Shown here piece by piece: positions 7,738 through 15,952 of a stretch of 64,000 nt of DNA; position 1 is the stretch's first letter, and every line of letters begins with the position of its first letter. Position numbers and translations under genes: made by a program. Under the pieces are notes generated by a model. It did no database searches and was not told the DNA's origin. It saw nothing but the letters and a program-made list of their open reading frames with translations. The stretch comes from Paracoccus aerius. Lineage in GTDB: Bacteria > Pseudomonadota > Alphaproteobacteria > Rhodobacterales > Rhodobacteraceae. Location of the stretch: assembly GCF_014656455.1 (NCBI RefSeq), contig NZ_BNCL01000001.1, positions 346,691 to 410,690 on the forward strand. The letters are read 5' to 3'.

Positions 7738-8812
7738 TGCGATCATGCTGAAGCCGCATCAGCGCCAATGACAGCTGCGAGGCTTCCCGTGTGCCACGCG
7801 AGATCGCCGGATAGTCCTGCGACCCGTCCGCAATCTTCTCGGCGGATGCGGCCAGTCGGCTCAACGGCACCATGATAGCACGGACAAAAACAAGCGTCAG
7901 CAGCCCGATCCCAGTGATCATTGCCAAGAGAGCCCAATGTGCACCGCTTTGCATCAGGTCTATGCCGAACGGCAGCCGGCCTACCTCAAGCCGCCCGATC
8001 ATTCGCCAACCAAAGTTTGGTAGATCGCCATGAGTCACTTGCGGCACGACTGTCGAGAAATAGTCGCGCCCGTCCGGCCAACGTTCACGCCCGCCCGTCT
8101 CGATCCCGGTTTGGGCCGCGCGCAGGATCTGCATCTCGCCAGTCGAGGGCGTCTCATCGGCCGAAGTGGCGGACACGTCGCCGGTCGGGTTCAGCAGGTA
8201 AAGATCCAGTCCATAGAGGCGCGCGGATTCGCGCAGTTCGTTTGTCAGCCAGGCGGCATTGATATGGAGCCCGAGAACCCCCGCCGGATTACCGGCCTGA
8301 TCCAGCACTGGCAGCGCGAGATCAATAAAGCGCAAAGGCTCACCATCCCCGCTTCCCAAGAGCTGGGCCAGCAACACCGCGTCATGAACATCGCCGGCAA
8401 ATCCGCCGCTCAGCCCACCCCTGAACCACGGTCTTTGATTGACATCTTGACCCACTAGCAGGCCATTTGTCGCCGCCACAACTGTGCCTCCAAGATCTGC
8501 ATAGCCCAACCATGAAATACGGCTGCCATCGCCGCTGGCCCCTGTCAGCATATGGCCCAGTTCCTCAGGGTTAAGCTGCGGCACTCGTTGCGCCAAGGCA
8601 AGCAAATCACGCCAGTCTTGCTCGAGCGTGCGAGCAAGCTCCTCTGCTGCGGCATTGGTCCGGAAGCGCGCTGTATAATCCAGCGTGCTGTCAGTGAAGC
8701 GATCCCCTCGGAGCAGCACGAAGATCGTAGGTATAGCCAGCATCAACAAAAGGCAGGCAAATCCAAAAGCAATGCCAGCCCTGCGGAGCGTCAAGCGGGG
8801 ATTATCGGTCAT
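7721..8812 (-). CDS. dCache-HAMP membrane sensor lacking an output domain
   Basis: A 363-residue protein: cytosolic start, membrane helix (IAFGFACLLLMLAIPTIFVLL), a periplasmic double-Cache ligand-binding region of about 245 residues (motifs VNQRPWFRGGLSGG and LPVLDQAGNPAGVLGLHI), a second helix (LLAMITGIGLLTLVFV) and a HAMP segment (VPLSRLAASAEKIADGSQDYP). The protein then stops; no GGDEF, EAL, kinase or methyl-accepting domain follows. Such stand-alone sensors usually act on a partner by contact, or are truncated enzymes. It converges with the glucan synthase and is followed, six bases apart in the same direction, by no gene but preceded by the outer-membrane protein gene at 8819-9409, suggesting a two-gene operon. 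A role in glucan control is inference. Confidence 0.75.
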   Translation of the reverse strand: MTDNPRLTLRRAGIAFGFACLLLMLAIPTIFVLLRGDRFTDSTLDYTARFRTNAAAEELARTLEQDWRDLLALAQRVPQLNPEELGHMLTGASGDGSRISWLGYADLGGTVVAATNGLLVGQDVNQRPWFRGGLSGGFAGDVHDAVLLAQLLGSGDGEPLRFIDLALPVLDQAGNPAGVLGLHINAAWLTNELRESARLYGLDLYLLNPTGDVSATSADETPSTGEMQILRAAQTGIETGGRERWPDGRDYFSTVVPQVTHGDLPNFGWRMIGRLEVGRLPFGIDLMQSGAHWALLAMITGIGLLTLVFVRAIMVPLSRLAASAEKIADGSQDYPAISRGTREASQLSLALMRLQHDRISDES

Positions 8813-8818
8813 GTTGCC

Positions 8819-9409
8819 TCAGAAGGTGTTGATGGAGAAGCCAGCGAAAAGCTCGTCCGAACTGATCTTGTAGCCTATGCGCAGGCTGACTGGGCTTCCG
8901 GTCAGCCGCTTTTGCACAGCAAGCGTGGTCTCGTGATAAGTCTCACTCCCGCCCCGCGACAGTTCTATCCCAATATCGGCCGGCGCATAGGTCAGCTGGC
9001 CCAACAGGAACCACGAGCGGTTGACCGTGCTGAAATCGCCTAGAAGATAAGCCGACCCGAAATCCGCTGGCACATAGCGTTCAGCGACCAACCGGAGACC
9101 GACAGTGACCTCGCTATCTTCGTCGTCGTCCTCTTGGAAGCCAAGCGAGGGTCCGAGCCTCAGTGTCGCGGGAGCATCGATTGGCAGGGCATATGTCACG
9201 TTGGCTGCGCCCGAGCGGCCATCCTCGTATTTTGAGACGTTCAGCCCGTAGCTAACAGGCCCGCGCACTACTGTAGCGACGGCCGATTGCGTACTCCTTC
9301 CCACATCAGCCTGTAGAAATTCTCCATCCGCTGCCGCCGGCAGCGCCTGCCCCAGGGCAACACCAATAGCAAAAGCCCCCAGTCCGGCTGATTTCGTCCA
9401 AACTGCCAT
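8819..9409 (-). CDS. Outer-membrane beta-barrel protein of the glucan module
   Basis: A 196-residue protein with a signal peptide (MAVWTKSAGLGAFAIGVALGQALPAAADG) and alternating polar/hydrophobic strands that end in phenylalanine (FAGFSINTF), the usual C-terminal signature of outer-membrane barrels. Acidic turns (EDDDEDSE) look like external loops. The size would fit an 8-stranded barrel. Small barrel proteins of this sort accompany alphaproteobacterial cellulose and glucan synthase operons (BcsS-like), but no firm family match can be made by eye. Its stop lies six bases before the start of the sensor gene, so the two are likely co-transcribed. Confidence 0.65.
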   Translation of the reverse strand: MAVWTKSAGLGAFAIGVALGQALPAAADGEFLQADVGRSTQSAVATVVRGPVSYGLNVSKYEDGRSGAANVTYALPIDAPATLRLGPSLGFQEDDDEDSEVTVGLRLVAERYVPADFGSAYLLGDFSTVNRSWFLLGQLTYAPADIGIELSRGGSETYHETTLAVQKRLTGSPVSLRIGYKISSDELFAGFSINTF

Positions 9410-9841
9410 TGCTGCCCCATATCACCGCCGTTGCACAGATTATGCACGACTCTGCACTGCATCGAAGGGTTGTGGAAGGGGGGTTCTTTGCACGTTCTAC
9501 AATAGCTGTGCTTGCTTCCAGAAGCTTCACTACCTCAAGCGGTCCTTGGGTAATCTGCCTGCCGCTGAATGGCTGATCGCGGATCACCGATCCGATGTCG
9601 TCTGATTCAGAGAGGCGTTGAAAAATATGGATAAACCCTTCCATCCCATGCCGGAGGTCCTGAGACAAGATCATCCTATACGAGAAAGGCCGCTACAAGC
9701 AGCCAAACCGGATCAAGATCATGTTCGGCAGACTGAGGACTGGCGCTTCATTGCTAACAGCATAGGTTTGTTCATTCGCCAAATATATTCAACTTCAGAT
9801 TCCAGGATCTGGTATGCCGCAAGAAAATCGAAGGAAGCACA
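9410..9841. other. Gene-free stretch with an IS5-type transposase scrap
   Basis: No complete gene is supported. On the plus strand 9666-9760 reads KIILYEKGRYKQPNRIKIMFGRLR, with a frame slip to the DWRFIA segment. This is the conserved C-terminal region of IS5-family transposases (YxxRxxIExxFGRLKDWRRIA). The rest of that transposase is absent. The remainder, including the likely promoter region of the outer-membrane protein gene, shows nothing recognisable. Confidence 0.6.
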
Positions 9842-9892
9842 ATGCGCCGCACGATGACTGCCCAGGCCTTGAAAGACTATCTGTTGTCAGCC
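9842..9892 (+). pseudogene. 5' fragment of a third copy of the small helical protein
   Basis: ATG 9842 opens MRRTMTAQALKDYLLSA, which matches the first 17 residues of the copy at 2802 (MRRTMTTSLLKDY[L]TSA). From about base 9890 the same frame becomes an IS110-type transposase (GRRFRLPNSPEGH). So the gene start appears fused to a 5'-truncated transposase. The alternative, that these residues are the transposase's own N-terminus, is less likely because the RuvC-like DVSK segment expected there is missing. Confidence 0.45.
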
Positions 9893-10797
9893 CAGGGCCA
9901 GTGTGGCCGCAGGTTCAGACTTCCGAACTCACCAGAGGGTCATATGCGCCTGATCGGGATCCTTCAGGACCTGCCCGCGCCTTTGAGGATCGGCTTTAAA
10001 GCTACAGGAGGTCAGAGGAATGGGCCCTTTGGATGCGGCTTGTCTCAGCGGGAATGGATGCCACGCAGTTGCCTCCGGCCCAGATCAAGGCTTTTGCCCT
10101 TTCCCGGGGAAGGCGGGCAAAAACCGGCCGGATTGATGCCGAACTCATTGCTCGGTTCATGGCCCTTCGTCCTAGGGCGGGGCGAAGACTGCCAAATGAA
10201 AAGTTGCGTGTGCTCAGAGCACTGACAACTTGCAGGGCGCAGATGGTCGAGTTGCGCAAGCGGCTCGTGGCTCAGATCGGAGCGCGAATGAGACAAGACG
10301 TCGCGGCGGAATTGGACCTCATGGACGAGGAACTCAGGACAATGCTCGAGGCCCAGATCCGGGAGTTGGAGCAGCGGATCGCAGGCATCCTCGCGCAGGA
10401 AAACGCCTTGGCCGCCAAGGCAAAGCTTCTCCGCTCCATTCCAGGGAGCGGGCCGGTTTGCGCAGCCATGCTGCTTTCCGAGATGCCGGAACTCGGCCAT
10501 ATGAAAGCAGGTGAGGCAGCCTCAATGACCGGCCTTGCGCCCGTGTCCCATGACAGCGGCGCGATGCGCGGCCGCCGCATGATTGCGGGAGGACGACGAG
10601 CACCGCGACATGTCCTCTTCCAAGCCGCACTCGCCGCCCCATGTCACAACCCGGCCTTGAAGCCGATTGCCAAGCGCCTCAAGGAAAAGGGCAAGCCGCA
10701 CAAGCTGGTCATCATCGCAATCGCCAGACGGCTCATCACCATCGCAAACGCCGTCCTGAAAAGCGGTACGGCTTGGCAGCACCGGGCCTGCGCCTAG
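9893..10797 (+). pseudogene. IS110-family transposase, truncated and frameshifted
   Basis: RRFRLPNSPEGHMRLIGILQDL...GFKATGGQ at the start shifts frame near 10012 and continues as EWALWMRLVSAGMDATQLPPAQIKAFALSRG...RIDAELIARFMALRP. The C-terminal transposase_20 domain follows (IPGSGPVCAAMLLSEMPELG...LTGLAPVSHDSGAMRGRRMI) and a normal end (GTAWQHRACA). The N-terminal catalytic DxD segment is missing, so the element cannot be autonomous. It is one of at least three IS110-type remnants in the window, and its sequence differs from the other two, so it came from a different IS110 subgroup. Confidence 0.8.
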
Positions 10798-10919
10798 ACA
10801 CAGTTGCTAGTCCCTTGAGTGCCGGCATTGCTAATCATAGTAAAATTATAGTAACAATCTACAATCCCTTGTCCGATATGGTGGGATCGTAATTTGCTCT
10901 TGTCATATTGGAGTCGTTC

Positions 10920-11666
10920 ATGGTTACTGAGAATACTTCTTCCTTGCTTTCGAATATAGAACCAAATCGCCGGTTTCGCGTATCAGATGACCTCTCCGCC
11001 TTGCGTTTAGGATTTACTCTTGCAAGCGTGGTTGTTGTGCTAGTTTTGGCACATATAGTTTCTGAGCATCTCCATTTAGCATCTGGACGAAACGATGGGT
11101 TTGCGTCAAAGATATATGGCTTGGTCATCCTGAGCGGCGATCAGTCGCTGTCTGAAAGCTTCAATCACGGCATGCTGTTTTTGGCCGCAGTACTGTTTAC
11201 TTTGGCCAGCTATGAAACTCGGTCGCGTCTGGCGTTGTTCTTGGCAGCTCTCTTTGCGTTCGCTTGGCTTGATGACTCCTCACAATATCACGAGCGAATG
11301 GGGGCAATACTTGTCAAAAACATAAATCTACCCTCTGCATTTGGTCTGCGCGCACAAGATTTTGGTGAACTGTTGGCATGGGCATTAGCCACCACGCTTT
11401 TGTTTCTGCTGGGAAACTGGGCATATAGTGGACGGCGTAATGGGGACGGGTTGGTTCTTCGGTTGATCTCGCTTCCCATCGCCGCCCTGCTCCTGTGTGC
11501 AGTAGTCTTCGATATGATCCACATCATGGTCCAAGGGCGCTTAGCCAACCGTTTGTTGAACATTCTTGAAGATGGCGGTGAGATGCTGGCCGTGGCAGCT
11601 ATCGCAACTGTTGCTCTAGCCGTGGCGCGAAACCCGGAGCGTATCTGGCGCCACGACCAGCTCTAG
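10920..11666 (+). CDS. Multi-pass membrane protein, unknown function
   Basis: A 248-residue protein with about five or six hydrophobic segments: LGFTLASVVVVLVLAHIV, MLFLAAVLFTLASY, LALFLAALFAFAWL, LLAWALATTLLFLLGNWAY, SLPIAALLLCAVVFDMI and MLAVAAIATVALAVA. Charged residues near membranes include WLDDSSQYHER and EDGGEM. The ATG at 10920 is preferred over a TTG twelve bases upstream because GGAG (10910-10913) sits six bases before it. It is isolated between IS110 debris and a 480-base gap, so no operon partner hints at its role. No family recognised. Confidence 0.6.
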   Translation: MVTENTSSLLSNIEPNRRFRVSDDLSALRLGFTLASVVVVLVLAHIVSEHLHLASGRNDGFASKIYGLVILSGDQSLSESFNHGMLFLAAVLFTLASYETRSRLALFLAALFAFAWLDDSSQYHERMGAILVKNINLPSAFGLRAQDFGELLAWALATTLLFLLGNWAYSGRRNGDGLVLRLISLPIAALLLCAVVFDMIHIMVQGRLANRLLNILEDGGEMLAVAAIATVALAVARNPERIWRHDQL

Positions 11667-12152
11667 GTTCGAGCCTAACGCATAACATCCATTACGACCA
11701 CAGCAGCGCCTGCCAAGGTTGAACAAAGGAAGCGCAGGAGAGGGAAGGTGACAAGAGGGCAAGGGTGTGGCCATGGGCGTATACGAGCAAGGCGCTACAA
11801 CGAAACATCCAATGAAAACCAATGCTGGTTCTTGCATATTACTTTGTTACGGATAATGCAGCGCTTGGAGGTTGAAGAGGAGAGTGCATAAGGGAGTAAA
11901 AGGACTTGGCAACAAATCGATGATATCTGCAGTCGAAGCATGTGAGGACCCGCAGCCGAATCGAGACGAAGATGCAGGGTCTCAGGCTTCGGGAACGTCG
12001 TTCGTGTGGAGTGAACCAACACATATAATGGACAGTAATAACTCAGGCCTGAATTGCACAACAATGCTCATGAGCCGAGAGTAAACATGTTTTACTGAAG
12101 TATAGAAGCAAAGCTTTCAAGCTTACACAAGGGAAATTTAGGACCTTTGAAG
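11667..12152. other. Gene-free stretch, nothing recognised
   Basis: About 490 bases between the membrane protein and the AT-rich glycosyltransferase. Open frames here are short and overlap in several frames without family resemblance. Base composition falls towards A/T from about 12060 on, marking the start of the foreign-looking gene that follows. A promoter for that gene presumably lies here, but no clear -35/-10 pair can be pointed to. Confidence 0.5.
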
Positions 12153-13127
12153 ATGAAAAAGAAACTATTTATACTTTCTGATCGGTCTCGAAATTTACAC
12201 CCTGCCATGTGCTGTGTTGTAGAGATGGAGAACGCTATTTCAAATGGATTTGAAGGTAAAATTATAAACAACATAGGTCTTCTTCAAAAAGATCTTTCCA
12301 ATTCCTGCCTTCTTTTTACTGGGCTTAATTTCCGTAACATTGAAGAACACAGATCTTCTCTGGTCGAACTAAAGCAGCGAGGTTGTACTGTAATCATTTA
12401 TGTTTTTGATGCTTGGAATGCAAATTCCTATTTTTACAACTATCGAAGAAAACTAAAGTCTCTAGTGCATCCATCTTATAATATATCATCTTTCTGTAGT
12501 ATAATGTGCGTTCCGTTTCCGTGCGCAAGAGATCATTTTTCTGAGAGTGATAAGAGGCTTGTCCGCTATGTACCGCTAGCAGTAGATACTACTCTGGTGT
12601 CGGGATTAAATGCACAACGACCAATTACAGTTCTAGGTTACGGACGCCAGCCCACAGATCTGACACAGGTATTATCTAAGTTTCTTAATGCCCCCCATAG
12701 GGAAAATATTTTCCATCACACGGATCATATGAAGATATCCGAGGTGAGCGATTTTTTGATGCATCGTAGGCATTTTTGGAAGCTTGCGCAGAGTTCTCTT
12801 TTTGCGCTTGCTTATGACCCATTTTGCACGCATCCGCAACGCTTCCCCTACTCTATTGTCGGACAGCGTTGGTTTGAGTGCCTGTCTGCTGGCTGTGTAG
12901 TAGTCGGACGCCGTCCAACTGCTTCTGATACAGATGAGCTAATTGGATGGCAGGACGCGACCATAGAGGCTCCTAACGACCCGCAGGATATGTTTTGTTT
13001 TCTAAGTGATTTAATTGCTTCACCTGCCCGGATTGCGGAAATCCGTGCCCGGAACGTAGAGCAAATGAAGGCAAGACATGACTGGATCCACCGATTCTCT
13101 AATCTTGTTGCCGCAGAAGGAATTTGA
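12153..13127 (+). CDS. Glycosyltransferase, GT-B type (CgeB/GT1-like), AT-rich
   Basis: A 324-residue protein starting MKKKLFILSDRSRNLHPAMCC. Its C-terminal half carries the donor-binding pattern of CgeB/Glyco_trans_1_2 proteins: RFPYSIVGQRWFECLSAGCVVVG, followed by DELIGW and a helical tail ending in ARHDWIHRF. No membrane segment is present. Codon use is clearly AT-richer than all neighbours, most strongly in the first two thirds, suggesting recent transfer. The likely role is sugar addition in surface polysaccharide assembly. Donor and acceptor are unknown. It stands alone, with IS66 inserted about 200 bases downstream. Confidence 0.6.
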   Translation: MKKKLFILSDRSRNLHPAMCCVVEMENAISNGFEGKIINNIGLLQKDLSNSCLLFTGLNFRNIEEHRSSLVELKQRGCTVIIYVFDAWNANSYFYNYRRKLKSLVHPSYNISSFCSIMCVPFPCARDHFSESDKRLVRYVPLAVDTTLVSGLNAQRPITVLGYGRQPTDLTQVLSKFLNAPHRENIFHHTDHMKISEVSDFLMHRRHFWKLAQSSLFALAYDPFCTHPQRFPYSIVGQRWFECLSAGCVVVGRRPTASDTDELIGWQDATIEAPNDPQDMFCFLSDLIASPARIAEIRARNVEQMKARHDWIHRFSNLVAAEGI

Positions 13128-13262
13128 TCTGTTTAGGCTCCAGATGGGTATTCGGCTTGCGCCCCACTTCCTGTCCTGGACGTTATGAGGTGCTGCGCTT
13201 CGAGTGCGCTGCTCCCCCACCTTGGACCGCCGAATTCTGGATTTTTCCGGCTCCTGCCCACT

Positions 13263-13296
13263 GTGCGCCTGTCGCAGGTGACAGCTTCAGGCGCAC
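13263..13296. repeat. Perfect 9-base inverted repeat between gene and IS66
   Basis: GTGCGCCTG (13263-13271) and CAGGCGCAC (13288-13296) form a perfect stem with a 16-base loop that itself holds a small CAGGTGACAG palindrome. No T-run follows, so it is not a normal intrinsic terminator. It may be a transposon end or a chance hairpin. It lies 46 bases left of the IS66 target site. Confidence 0.35.
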
Positions 13297-13371
13297 GGCT
13301 AAGGCACGGCCATTCAAACTCTCTTCAATATACCGCTGAAACGTAAGCGTTAGCTGGACAGCACCTACTGC

Positions 13372-14928
13372 TCAGCTTGACGGTCTTAAGTTCCAGGGCA
13401 GCAGATCGTCGAGCCGGCTTTGCGGATGACCGTTGGCGATGGCCTGCAGGGTTGCGTTGAGGTAGGCGAAGGGCTCGATGCCGTTGATCTTGCAGGTCTC
13501 GATCAGCGAAGCGATGCGACCCCAAGCGATGCCGCCTTCGTCATGGCCTGCGAAGAGCGCATTCTTGCGATTGAGGGCAATAGGACGGATCAGATTTTCG
13601 ACCCGATTGGAGTCGATCTCGACGCGACCGTCCGCCAGGAAGGTCTGCAACCCGTCCCAATGATTGTGGATATAGGCAAGCTTCTCGCCGAGCCGGGACT
13701 TGACGGAGATCCTGCGGCGCTGAGCTTGCAGCCACTCTCCGAAGGCAGCGACCAGCGGCGCGGTGCGGGTCTGGCGGGCTGACAGGCGCTGACCGGGTGA
13801 GACGCCGCAAATATCGGCCTCGACGGCATAGAGTTCAGCAATGCGGCGCAAGCCCTCGGCGGCGATCTCTGATCCGTCGCGGTCGAAGACTTCCTTCAGT
13901 TTGCGTCGTGCGTGGGCCCAGCAATGCGCCACATGAATAGGGGCGCCACCCTTGCGCGAGAGTTTGGACAGCCGGTTGTAGCCGGGATAGCCATCGATCT
14001 GCAGAATGCCATCGAAGCCTGACAGGAAGGTTTCGGCATTCTCGCCCGCGCGACCGGAGGCGTAGAAGTAGACCACGCCAGGCGGGTCATCGCCGCCCCA
14101 CGGCCGGTCATCTCGGGCGAGAGCCCAGAGATATCCGGTCTTTGTTGTCCCGCGCCCTGGATCCAGCACCGGGGCTGTTGTCTCATCCATGAACAGCTTG
14201 CCGGACCGCTTCAGATGTTCCGCCAGTCTGTCCACCACCGGCTTCAAATGGAACGCGGCCTTGCCGACCCAATCGGCAAGCACGGCACGATGCAGCTCAA
14301 GGCCGGCCCGCGCCAGGATCTGGCTTTGGCGATACAAGGGCAGATGGTCCGCATACTTGCTCACCAGCACATGGGCGAGGGTCGCCTCTGTCGGCAAGCC
14401 ACCCATGATCAGGTGGGAGAGCGCCGGTGCCTGGGTCACCCCATCGGTGCAAGACCGGCAGGCATATTTGGGGCGCACGGTGACAATGACGCGCAGCTGC
14501 GCCGGCACGATGTCCAGCCGTTCCGTGCGGTCTTCGCCGATCTTGTGCATGACACCGCAGCCACAGGGGCAGTTCAGGCTGTCGGGGTCGATGACCTCCT
14601 CGATGCGGGGCAGTGCAGCAGGAAGGTTACCGATGGTGCGCTTGGGAGTGGGTCTGGTTGCTCCGTCACCTGCTTTGGCCGCGCGCTTTTCCTTTTCCGC
14701 CTCGACCTCAGCCAAGGCGATGGACAGATCCTCGAACGCCAGTTGCCGCTCGTCCTCGGACAGCTTTTCCGACCGCTTGCCATGCAGGGCATGGTTCAAT
14801 TCGGCAATCAGATGCTCTTGCCGCCGGGTGATGTCCTTGAGCGCAGCCACCTCTTCCATCAGCGCCTGAACCGCCGCGCGCTGCGCGGCAGGGATGGCGA
14901 AAAGATCGAGGACAGGGGCGGCTTGCAT
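13372..14928 (-). CDS. tnpC: IS66 transposase TnpC
   Basis: A 518-residue DDE transposase. A leucine-rich coiled N-terminus with the IS66 motif RRQEHLIAELNHALHGKRSEKL is followed by a zinc-finger segment (NCPCGCGVMHKIGEDRTERLDI and KYACRSC). The catalytic core shows LFMDETTAPVLDPG (first Asp), QIDGYPGYN (second Asp) and VEIDSNRVENLIRPIALNRKNALFAGHDEGG (Glu region). The C-terminus is DDLLPWNLRPSS. Length is typical. It is the last gene of the tnpABC operon. A scrap of a second IS66 tnpC end lies at 21.5 kb. Confidence 0.95.
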   Translation of the reverse strand: MQAAPVLDLFAIPAAQRAAVQALMEEVAALKDITRRQEHLIAELNHALHGKRSEKLSEDERQLAFEDLSIALAEVEAEKEKRAAKAGDGATRPTPKRTIGNLPAALPRIEEVIDPDSLNCPCGCGVMHKIGEDRTERLDIVPAQLRVIVTVRPKYACRSCTDGVTQAPALSHLIMGGLPTEATLAHVLVSKYADHLPLYRQSQILARAGLELHRAVLADWVGKAAFHLKPVVDRLAEHLKRSGKLFMDETTAPVLDPGRGTTKTGYLWALARDDRPWGGDDPPGVVYFYASGRAGENAETFLSGFDGILQIDGYPGYNRLSKLSRKGGAPIHVAHCWAHARRKLKEVFDRDGSEIAAEGLRRIAELYAVEADICGVSPGQRLSARQTRTAPLVAAFGEWLQAQRRRISVKSRLGEKLAYIHNHWDGLQTFLADGRVEIDSNRVENLIRPIALNRKNALFAGHDEGGIAWGRIASLIETCKINGIEPFAYLNATLQAIANGHPQSRLDDLLPWNLRPSS

Positions 14929-14982
14929 GGGCCATAGCTATCACAAAAGCCCGGCAAAAACACGTATAAACAGTCGGTTGAT

Positions 14983-15336
14983 TTACTCTGCAGTAGCCGG
15001 TGGACGTATTTCCAGCGACTTGACCTTGCGCCAGTCAAGCCCGGAAAACAGCGCCTCGAACTGGGCATGGTTCAGCGCCATCACCCCGTCCTTGACGGCG
15101 GGCCAAGTAAAGGTTGAAGCCTCCAGCCGCTTGTAGGCCATCACAAGACCAGTCCCGTCCCAGTAAAGCAGCTTCAGCCGATCGGCCCTACGCGCACGGA
15201 ACACAAACACCGTGCCGGTGAACGGATCCTTGCGCAGCACCGATGACACCATCGCGCTCAGACCATCATGGCCCTTCCTGAAGTCGATGGGCTTTGTCGC
15301 CACCAGGATCCGCACCCGATTGGACGGGAAGATCAT
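14983..15336 (-). CDS. tnpB: IS66 accessory protein TnpB
   Basis: A 117-residue protein beginning MIFPSNRVRILVATKPIDFRKGHDGLSAMV and containing GTVFVFRARRADRLKLLYWDGTGLVM, the diagnostic core of IS66 Orf2. TnpB is required with TnpA for transposition in several IS66 elements, with unknown biochemical role. Its start overlaps the tnpA stop by four bases (ATGA), so the two are translationally coupled. Confidence 0.95.
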   Translation of the reverse strand: MIFPSNRVRILVATKPIDFRKGHDGLSAMVSSVLRKDPFTGTVFVFRARRADRLKLLYWDGTGLVMAYKRLEASTFTWPAVKDGVMALNHAQFEALFSGLDWRKVKSLEIRPPATAE

Positions 15337-15722
15337 GAACTGGCCGCCAGGGCACGCACGACTGACGCAATCCGCTCAGCCGAGGCCTCGGCTTCCAGAC
15401 GGACCAGCACTCCGCCCGTGACAATCTCCGGCCGGACCAAGGCGCCACCATCAGCACGCGGCGCAGGCTCAGCTGGGCCTACCATCAAGGCGGCGAACTC
15501 TACCGGGTCTTCCGGAGCAGGCAGCACCAGCCGCCCTGTCCGCGCCAGTGTCCGCCAGGAGGAAACATGGTTTGCAGGAATGCCGTGCCGCCGCGCCACT
15601 TCATTCACGGTGACCCCCGGCATCAGCGTCTCCGCCACGACCCGCGCCTTCACCTCATTCGGCCACTTCCGATTCCGACGGCTGCGGCCGTCAGCCGGGA
15701 GAAACTCCAATGCAGGCTCCAT
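15333..15722 (-). CDS. tnpA: IS66 accessory protein TnpA
   Basis: A 129-residue DNA-binding protein with helix-turn-helix segment KARVVAETLMPGVTVNEVARRHGIPANHVSSWR, the IS66 Orf1 pattern, followed by a less conserved C-terminal half. The ATG at 15722 (MEPALEFLP) is chosen over an upstream TTG at 15743 because GGAGT lies a few bases before it. It is the first gene of the element's operon and ends by overlapping tnpB by four bases. Confidence 0.9.
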   Translation of the reverse strand: MEPALEFLPADGRSRRNRKWPNEVKARVVAETLMPGVTVNEVARRHGIPANHVSSWRTLARTGRLVLPAPEDPVEFAALMVGPAEPAPRADGGALVRPEIVTGGVLVRLEAEASAERIASVVRALAASS

Positions 15723-15952
15723 GGAGATACTCCATTCCAACAATCATCCCAGTCCAAAGAACCGATCAGGTCGCAAGTCGGAAGGTGGGGAGCAGAATAC
15801 GCTTACGCTGAAACCGTGTCCGGAGTGCATTAGGCAAAGGTACTTAAATGATCCATCCTCCCTGAATAAGAGGAGCACAGACCGCGCCTTGTGGGAATCC
15901 CTTCGCGATTCACGTTTTTACCGAAACGCTTTAGATGACAACTTCGGCTTTA

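Larger units (their letters stand above)
13343..15806 (-). mobile_element. Intact IS66-family insertion sequence, 8-bp target duplication
   Basis: The element is 2464 bases long. Its ends match as inverted repeats beginning GTAAGCGT (left end at 13343; right end reads CGCTTAC up to 15806). The octamer GCTGAAAC lies directly outside both ends (13335-13342 and 15807-15814), the 8-bp target duplication normal for IS66. All three genes tnpA, tnpB and tnpC are present in order on the minus strand and unbroken, so the copy looks recent and probably active. It landed in non-coding DNA between the AT-rich glycosyltransferase and the large RTX gene. Confidence 0.92.
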
